From positions 1-9,988 of the forward strand of contig JALVEX010000257.1 of the NCBI GenBank assembly GCA_027030435.1: DNA of 9,988 nucleotides, read 5' to 3'. A program made the position numbers and the translations under genes. This document shows, piece by piece, positions 6,578 through 9,988 of the stretch; positions within the stretch are counted from its first letter, which is position 1, and every line of letters starts with the position of its first letter. The notes below the pieces were generated by a model, which saw only the letters and a list, made by a program, of their open reading frames with translations, was not told the DNA's origin and did not search any database. This stretch comes from Paracoccaceae bacterium (lineage in GTDB: Bacteria; Pseudomonadota; Alphaproteobacteria; Rhodobacterales; Rhodobacteraceae).

Positions 6578-6920
6578 AGAGGATTTCGAGCACCCGTTCG
6601 GGCGGGCGGCCGATCACGGCGCGCTCGCCATTGACGAGGATCGGGCGCTCGAGCAGGATCGGATGCTCGGTGATGGCCGTCAGAAGCTCTTCCGCGGGGC
6701 TGTCCTTCGAGAGGCCGAGTTCGCGGAAGATCTTCTCTTTCGGGCGCATCATTTCGAACAGTTGCAGGCCGAGCAGCTTTTGCAGGGTGCGGATTTCGCT
6801 CTTGCTCGGGGGATCCTTCAGGTAGAGGCGGATTTCGGGCGTGATGCCGCGCTCTTCGAGGAGCTTCAGCGCGGCGCGTGATTTCGAGCAGCGCGGATTG
6901 TGCCAGAGGATCGGTTTCAT
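6576..6920 (-). CDS. arsC: ArsC-family (glutaredoxin-type) arsenate reductase-like protein
   Basis: Family members reduce arsenate to arsenite with glutathione and glutaredoxin. The 114-residue protein shows the active-site segment HNPRCSKSR (7-15) with C11, and all three arginines that bind arsenate in the Escherichia coli enzyme have counterparts: in EMMRPK, LERPILV and IGRPPE. This supports real reductase chemistry and argues against a Spx- or YffB-type relative. The ATG at 6920 overlaps the pyrD stop as ATGA and has GGAG 8 nt upstream; an in-frame ATG at 6926 is only 2 nt from that site. No arsR, arsB or acr3 gene is near, and the gene ends a deoD-DUF952-pyrD-arsC run. The physiological substrate could therefore differ from arsenate; the symbol reflects the family. 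Confidence 0.88.
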   Translation of the reverse strand: MKPILWHNPRCSKSRAALKLLEERGITPEIRLYLKDPPSKSEIRTLQKLLGLQLFEMMRPKEKIFRELGLSKDSPAEELLTAITEHPILLERPILVNGERAVIGRPPERVLEIL

Positions 6921-7975
6921 AGCCATTTCTCCGTATTGGTGCCGGTTGCTTCGGCCACTGTGGCAAAGCCCTCGCGGACGAGAAGCTGATCGAGCCCGCG
7001 CAGGATTTCACCGACGAGTGAAAGCCCGCCATAGACGAGCGCGGTATAGAGCTGAAGCGCGCTGGCGCCGGCGCGGATCTTTTCATAGGCGTGTTCGGCC
7101 GTGGCGATGCCGCCGACGCCAATGAGCGGCAGGCGCCCGCCCGTTTCCTTGTAGAGGCGGGCAAGGATCCGGGTGGATGGTGCGAAGAGGGGCGCGCCGG
7201 AGAGGCCGCCGCTCTGGCAGCGTTCCGCGCCCGTGAGCCCATCGCGCGAGAGGGTGGTGTTGGTGGCGATGATGCCGTCGATCCCCGCATCGAGCGCGAC
7301 GCGGGCGATTTCCCCGATCTCTCGATCCTCGAGATCGGGGGCGATCTTGAGAAATATCGGGATCCGGCGGGAAAGGCGCGACCGCGTTTCCATGACGCCC
7401 GAAAGCAGAGCCGAGAGCGCCTCGGCCCCCTGGAGATCGCGCAGGTTTTCGGTATTGGGGGAGGAGACGTTGACGGTGGCGAAATCGAGGTGATCCCCGA
7501 GGCGGCCGAGCACTGCCGCATAGTCGGCGGCGCGATCGGGGCTGTTCTTGTTGGCGCCCAGATTGAGGCCGATCACCGCATCCTGCGGGCGGCGGGCGAG
7601 CCTTTGCGCCACGGCTTCCATGCCCTCGCTGTTGAAGCCGAAACGATTGATCACGGCGCGATCTTCCGGCAGACGGAAGAGGCGCGGGCGGGGATTGCCC
7701 GGCTGCGGGCGCGGGGTGACGGCGCCGGCCTCGATGAAGCCGAAACCGGCGCGGGCGAGGGGGGCGAGCACTTCGGCGTTCTTGTCATAGCCGGCGGCGA
7801 GGCCGAGCGGGTTTGGCAGCGAGAGCCCGGCGATTTCTGTCTCGAGGCGGGGGGAGGTGAAGGGGCGGGGCAGGGGCGCGAGGCCCGTCTTCAGGGCGCG
7901 GATCGAAAGCGCATGGGCGCGTTCGGGATCCATGCGGTGGAGAAGGGCGAGGGCGAGGCGTTCGAGCGGGTTCAT
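6917..7975 (-). CDS. pyrD: Dihydroorotate dehydrogenase, quinone-dependent (class 2)
   Basis: Oxidises dihydroorotate to orotate, the fourth step of de novo pyrimidine synthesis, passing electrons through FMN to the quinone pool at the cytoplasmic membrane. The length, 352 residues, is normal for class 2. The N-terminal helical extension (about 1-40, MNPLERLALALLHRMDPERAH) that associates with membrane and quinone marks class 2. AAGYDKNAEV (60-69) carries the FMN-site lysine. NVSSPNT (169-175) places the catalytic base at S172, serine as expected for class 2. GVGGIATAEHAYEKIRAG (286-303) with ALQLYTALVY is the C-terminal signature that binds the FMN phosphate. The ATG at 7975 overlaps the stop of the DUF952 gene (ATGA), with GGAG 5 nt upstream. 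Its own stop overlaps the arsC start in the same way, implying one transcript and coupled translation. Confidence 0.97.
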   Translation of the reverse strand: MNPLERLALALLHRMDPERAHALSIRALKTGLAPLPRPFTSPRLETEIAGLSLPNPLGLAAGYDKNAEVLAPLARAGFGFIEAGAVTPRPQPGNPRPRLFRLPEDRAVINRFGFNSEGMEAVAQRLARRPQDAVIGLNLGANKNSPDRAADYAAVLGRLGDHLDFATVNVSSPNTENLRDLQGAEALSALLSGVMETRSRLSRRIPIFLKIAPDLEDREIGEIARVALDAGIDGIIATNTTLSRDGLTGAERCQSGGLSGAPLFAPSTRILARLYKETGGRLPLIGVGGIATAEHAYEKIRAGASALQLYTALVYGGLSLVGEILRGLDQLLVREGFATVAEATGTNTEKWL

Positions 7976-8310
7976 GCCATCTCCGGGGGAAAGACATGGC
8001 CCTCCGGCCCGAGAGGGAGAGGCCTTGCCCAGAGCACCTCATCGCGTGCAAGCGGGCGGTAGAGATGGGGAAAGAGCGCGCCGCCGCGCGAGGGCTCCCA
8101 TCTGAGCGCATGTCCCAGGCTTTCGGCTTCCACAGCCGCCAGCACCAGATCCCGCGCGCCGGCGAAATGCCTGGCGGCGGTTTCCGGGGCCTGCGCGGCG
8201 GTGGAGAAATGGATGAAGCCATCGGCGAGATCCACCGGCGCGCCGGCGGTTTCGCCATTGCGTTCCAGGGCCTGCCATTCGCTGGCACGGAAGATCTTGT
8301 ATATCAGCAT
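7972..8310 (-). CDS. DUF952 family protein
   Basis: A 112-residue soluble protein of the DUF952 family, recognised from MLIYKIFRASEW at the start, the core DGFIHFSTAAQAPETAARHF (31-50) and the segment RWEPSRGGALFPHLYRPL. The biochemical role of the family is not known to me; its fold has been compared with ADP-ribosyltransferase-like enzymes, but the sequence alone does not prove activity. The ATG at 8310 gives the usual family length and N-terminus. The reading frame extends 21 codons further upstream, which would run across the intergenic space to the end of deoD, and those residues look non-coding. The ribosome site is weak. The gene lies 31 bp after deoD and overlaps pyrD by the ATGA arrangement. 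Confidence 0.88.
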   Translation of the reverse strand: MLIYKIFRASEWQALERNGETAGAPVDLADGFIHFSTAAQAPETAARHFAGARDLVLAAVEAESLGHALRWEPSRGGALFPHLYRPLARDEVLWARPLPLGPEGHVFPPEMA

Positions 8311-8341
8311 GGCGCCCACATGCCCTTTCGGCGCGATCCGG

Positions 8342-9058
8342 TCAAGCGGTGGGTGGGGCGAAGGCGGCTTCAAGCGCGATTTCCACCATTTCGCCGAAGC
8401 TTTGCTCGCGTTCTTTCGAGGAGAGCGCCTCGCCGGTTTGAAGGTGATCGGAAACGGTGAGCACGGCCAGCGCTCGGCGCTTGTGGCGGGCGGCGAGATT
8501 GTAGAGCTCGGCCGCCTCCATCTCGACCCCGAGAATGCCGTGGCGGACCATCATCTCGTTGAGATCCGGCCTTTCATCATAGAACACGTCGGAGGAATAG
8601 ATGCCGCCCACATGATGGCGTGCACCCCTCGCCCTGGCCGCGGCAACGGCCGCCGAGAGCAGGCCGTAATCGGCCGAGGGCGCGAAATTCAGTTCGCGGA
8701 AGATGCCGCGCGAGGGGGTGGAGAGGGAGCTTGCCGTCATGGCGATGATCACGTCGCGGATCTTCACATGGGGCTGCATGCCGCCGCAGGAGCCGATGCG
8801 GATCAGGGTCCGGGCATCGTATTCGGCCATCAGTTCATTGGCATAGATCGAGAGGCTCGGCATGCCCATGCCCGAGCCCTGGATGGTGACGGGATGGCCC
8901 TTCCAGGTGCCGGTGAAGCCCAGCATCCCGCGCACCCGATTGACGCATCTGGCATCCTCGAGGAAGGTTTCGGCCGCCCATTTCGCCCGCAGCGGATCGC
9001 CCGGCATCAGCACGGTGGGGGCGATTTCTCCCGGTTTGGCGCCTATGTGAATGGTCAT
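8342..9058 (-). CDS. deoD: Purine nucleoside phosphorylase, DeoD type
   Basis: Reversibly phosphorolyses purine ribo- and deoxyribonucleosides to the base and (deoxy)ribose-1-phosphate in the cytosol; DeoD-type enzymes are hexamers that accept adenosine as well as inosine and guanosine. The 238-residue protein matches the family length, and its active-site residues fall at the same numbers as in the Escherichia coli enzyme: H4, G20, R24, R43, R87, S90, F159, E179-M180-E181, S203-D204 (general acid) and R217. GSGMGMPSLSIYANEL (61-76) is the PNP/UDP-phosphorylase signature. The ATG at 9058 has GGAG 6 nt upstream. It starts the deoD-DUF952-pyrD-arsC run, 66 bp downstream of the LuxR-type gene; no clear promoter was found in that gap. 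Functionally it complements cdd-deoA at the other end of the window. Confidence 0.97.
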   Translation of the reverse strand: MTIHIGAKPGEIAPTVLMPGDPLRAKWAAETFLEDARCVNRVRGMLGFTGTWKGHPVTIQGSGMGMPSLSIYANELMAEYDARTLIRIGSCGGMQPHVKIRDVIIAMTASSLSTPSRGIFRELNFAPSADYGLLSAAVAAARARGARHHVGGIYSSDVFYDERPDLNEMMVRHGILGVEMEAAELYNLAARHKRRALAVLTVSDHLQTGEALSSKEREQSFGEMVEIALEAAFAPPTA

Positions 9059-9124
9059 CTGCCGCTCCGATCATTCATTGCAATACGCATGAGGTAATCC
9101 CGAACGGCCGGGCTTCGCAAGGGC

Positions 9125-9682
9125 TTACGCCGATTGGCTCAGCGTTTCGCCGATGGCGGGGGTGGAGGCTGGGGCGCCCACCGTCACATCCATCCCCTCG
9201 ATGAGTTCCTCGATCAGGACGGAGATCAGTTCGGCCCGGCTTGAAACGCCGGCCTTGCGGTATATGGCGGCATTCTGGGCCTTGATGGTGCCCTTGCGGC
9301 TCCCGCGCATGCGGGCGATATCCTCGATCGTGGCGCCCTTGATGGAAAGCAGGGCCACATCGCGCTCGGCCGGGCTCAGGCCCCATTGATCGAAATGGCG
9401 CTCGATGGTGCGGTGAAAGGCGCCGCTGGCTGCGTCGAGCGCCAGTTCCACACGGGCGTTTCGCTTCAGCAGGCGGCGGTATTCATAGAGGCTGAGGCCG
9501 GCGGCGAAGGCGAGGGCGAATACGCCCGCCGCTTCCAGCCATGTCTGGGTGGACATCTCGTACCAGTCATTGATGACATCGGCGAGGAAGATCGAGGCGC
9601 ACCCGATCTGCAGGACGGCGGCAAGCAGGAACATCCGCCTCGCCACCTTGGTGCGATCCCGTTCATTTTCCGCTTTGTTCAT
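9125..9682 (-). CDS. Membrane-anchored LuxR-type transcriptional regulator
   Basis: The 185-residue protein has a short charged N-terminus, two predicted membrane helices (about 18-37, FLLAAVLQIGCASIFLADVI; and 48-66, WLEAAGVFALAFAAGLSLYE), a linker helix (69-98) and a C-terminal LuxR/GerE helix-turn-helix (about 98-162). WGLSPAERDVALLSIKG, the scaffold TIEDIA, and the recognition region GTIKAQNAAIYRKAG are typical. It has no receiver or autoinducer-binding domain, so any signal would be sensed by the membrane hairpin. Both termini should be cytoplasmic. The ATG at 9682 is 6 nt after AGAAGG; an adjacent ATG at 9685 adds one residue. The start lies inside the end of the cytochrome b gene (20-bp overlap), which suggests coupled expression and a related role. 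Target genes are not visible from sequence. Confidence 0.88.
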   Translation of the reverse strand: MNKAENERDRTKVARRMFLLAAVLQIGCASIFLADVINDWYEMSTQTWLEAAGVFALAFAAGLSLYEYRRLLKRNARVELALDAASGAFHRTIERHFDQWGLSPAERDVALLSIKGATIEDIARMRGSRKGTIKAQNAAIYRKAGVSSRAELISVLIEELIEGMDVTVGAPASTPAIGETLSQSA

Positions 9683-9988
9683 CATAAGCCTTCTTTTGCC
9701 CGGTAATCATTGCCAGCACAAGGTTTTCGCGATGGCGGTGGCTTGCAAGCAGGACTCCGCCAACATGCAGGGCTACGAGCAGCAGGAGAAAGTTCACAAG
9801 CCCCTCGTGCAGTTCCTCGAGCCATTCCTCGCCGAACCACGCATCCATGCCCATCATGTAACCGGTGACGGCGATGGCGGTGAGCGTCAGCAGCAGGGCA
9901 ACGACCATCGCGCCGCCGGCCGGGTTATGCCCGATATGCCGTTTTTCGCGGCCTTTCGCAATGTCTTGCAGATAGGCGATCAGGCGTC
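9663..9988 (-). CDS. Cytochrome b561-type membrane protein, C-terminal part (cut by window edge)
   Basis: The last 107 residues of a b-type cytochrome of the bacterial cytochrome b561 / Ni-Fe hydrogenase b-subunit group are visible; the frame is open to the window edge with no stop. HIGHNPAGGAM (17-27 of the visible part) precedes a membrane helix (about 28-47). A loop follows with DAWFGEEWLEELHEGL, then a second helix (about 61-81, NFLLLLVALHVGGVLLA) and the tail RHRENLVLAMITGQKK. H60 (in ELHEG) and H74 (in ALHVG) are the likely haem ligands of the C-terminal half. Such proteins move electrons between the quinone pool and a c-type cytochrome or other partner; the partner gene should lie upstream, outside the window. 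The 3' end overlaps the regulator gene. Confidence 0.87.
   Translation of the reverse strand, partial: RLIAYLQDIAKGREKRHIGHNPAGGAMVVALLLTLTAIAVTGYMMGMDAWFGEEWLEELHEGLVNFLLLLVALHVGGVLLASHRHRENLVLAMITGQKKAYDEQSGK

Noticed and set aside
7091..8062. 323-codon plus-strand open frame opposite pyrD
   Set aside because: Shadow frame; the minus-strand PyrD signatures cover the same bases.
9059..9124. deoD promoter in the 66-bp gap after the LuxR-type gene
   Set aside because: TTGCGA could serve as a -35 box, but no acceptable -10 box lies 16-18 bp downstream.
1..9988. tRNA, rRNA, CRISPR, insertion sequence, toxin-antitoxin or phage content
   Set aside because: No cloverleaf, regular spaced repeat array, transposase or phage-like frame was found; the window reads as ordinary chromosomal genes with intact frames.

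Overview
The window looks like a chromosomal segment of an alphaproteobacterium, most likely a member of the Rhodobacterales (Paracoccaceae/Roseobacteraceae). This rests on the high GC content, the style of the encoded proteins, and two copies of a 3'-end intergenic element (a CTCC/GGAG- or CCCC/GGGG-centred core followed by TATTT) that I recognise from that order. No phage, insertion sequence, CRISPR array, tRNA or rRNA is visible. Coding density is high, and no gene-free stretch exceeds 160 bases.

Layout from left to right. (1) Positions 1-797, minus strand: cdd (cytidine deaminase) followed 2 bp later by deoA (thymidine phosphorylase), which is cut by the window edge; together a pyrimidine nucleoside catabolism unit. 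(2) Positions 939-2030, minus strand: an unnamed protein with an N-terminal glyoxalase/VOC-like segment followed by two cupin barrels. (3) Positions 2031-2187: a divergent intergenic region with a promoter-like sequence and an imperfect 20-bp palindrome. (4) Positions 2188-6515, plus strand: maeB (malic enzyme with a phosphotransacetylase-like C-terminal domain) and prpE (propionyl-CoA synthetase), separated by a 155-bp leader holding iterated TTTGCC motifs and a perfect ATTTGCAAAT palindrome. (5) Positions 6516-6575: a short region between converging genes with a terminator-like hairpin. (6) Positions 6576-9058, minus strand: deoD (purine nucleoside phosphorylase), a DUF952 gene, pyrD (quinone-type dihydroorotate dehydrogenase) and an arsC-family gene. 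The last three are joined by 4-bp ATGA stop/start overlaps. (7) Positions 9125-9988, minus strand: the C-terminal part of a cytochrome b561-type membrane protein whose 3' end overlaps the gene of a membrane-anchored LuxR-type regulator.

How the genes work together: deoD, cdd and deoA salvage or degrade nucleosides and pyrD makes pyrimidines, so nucleotide metabolism genes lie on both sides of a carbon-metabolism pair. maeB and prpE can act in series. Propionate is activated to propionyl-CoA, enters the TCA cycle as succinyl-CoA, and leaves as malate, which MaeB decarboxylates to pyruvate. The most interesting signals are regulatory: the TTTGCC/TTTGCAAA cluster before prpE, which resembles sites of the short-chain acyl-CoA regulator family (ScfR/PccR/RamB); the palindrome at the maeB promoter; and the membrane-bound regulator overlapping a cytochrome b gene. 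Most of the rest is ordinary housekeeping content.
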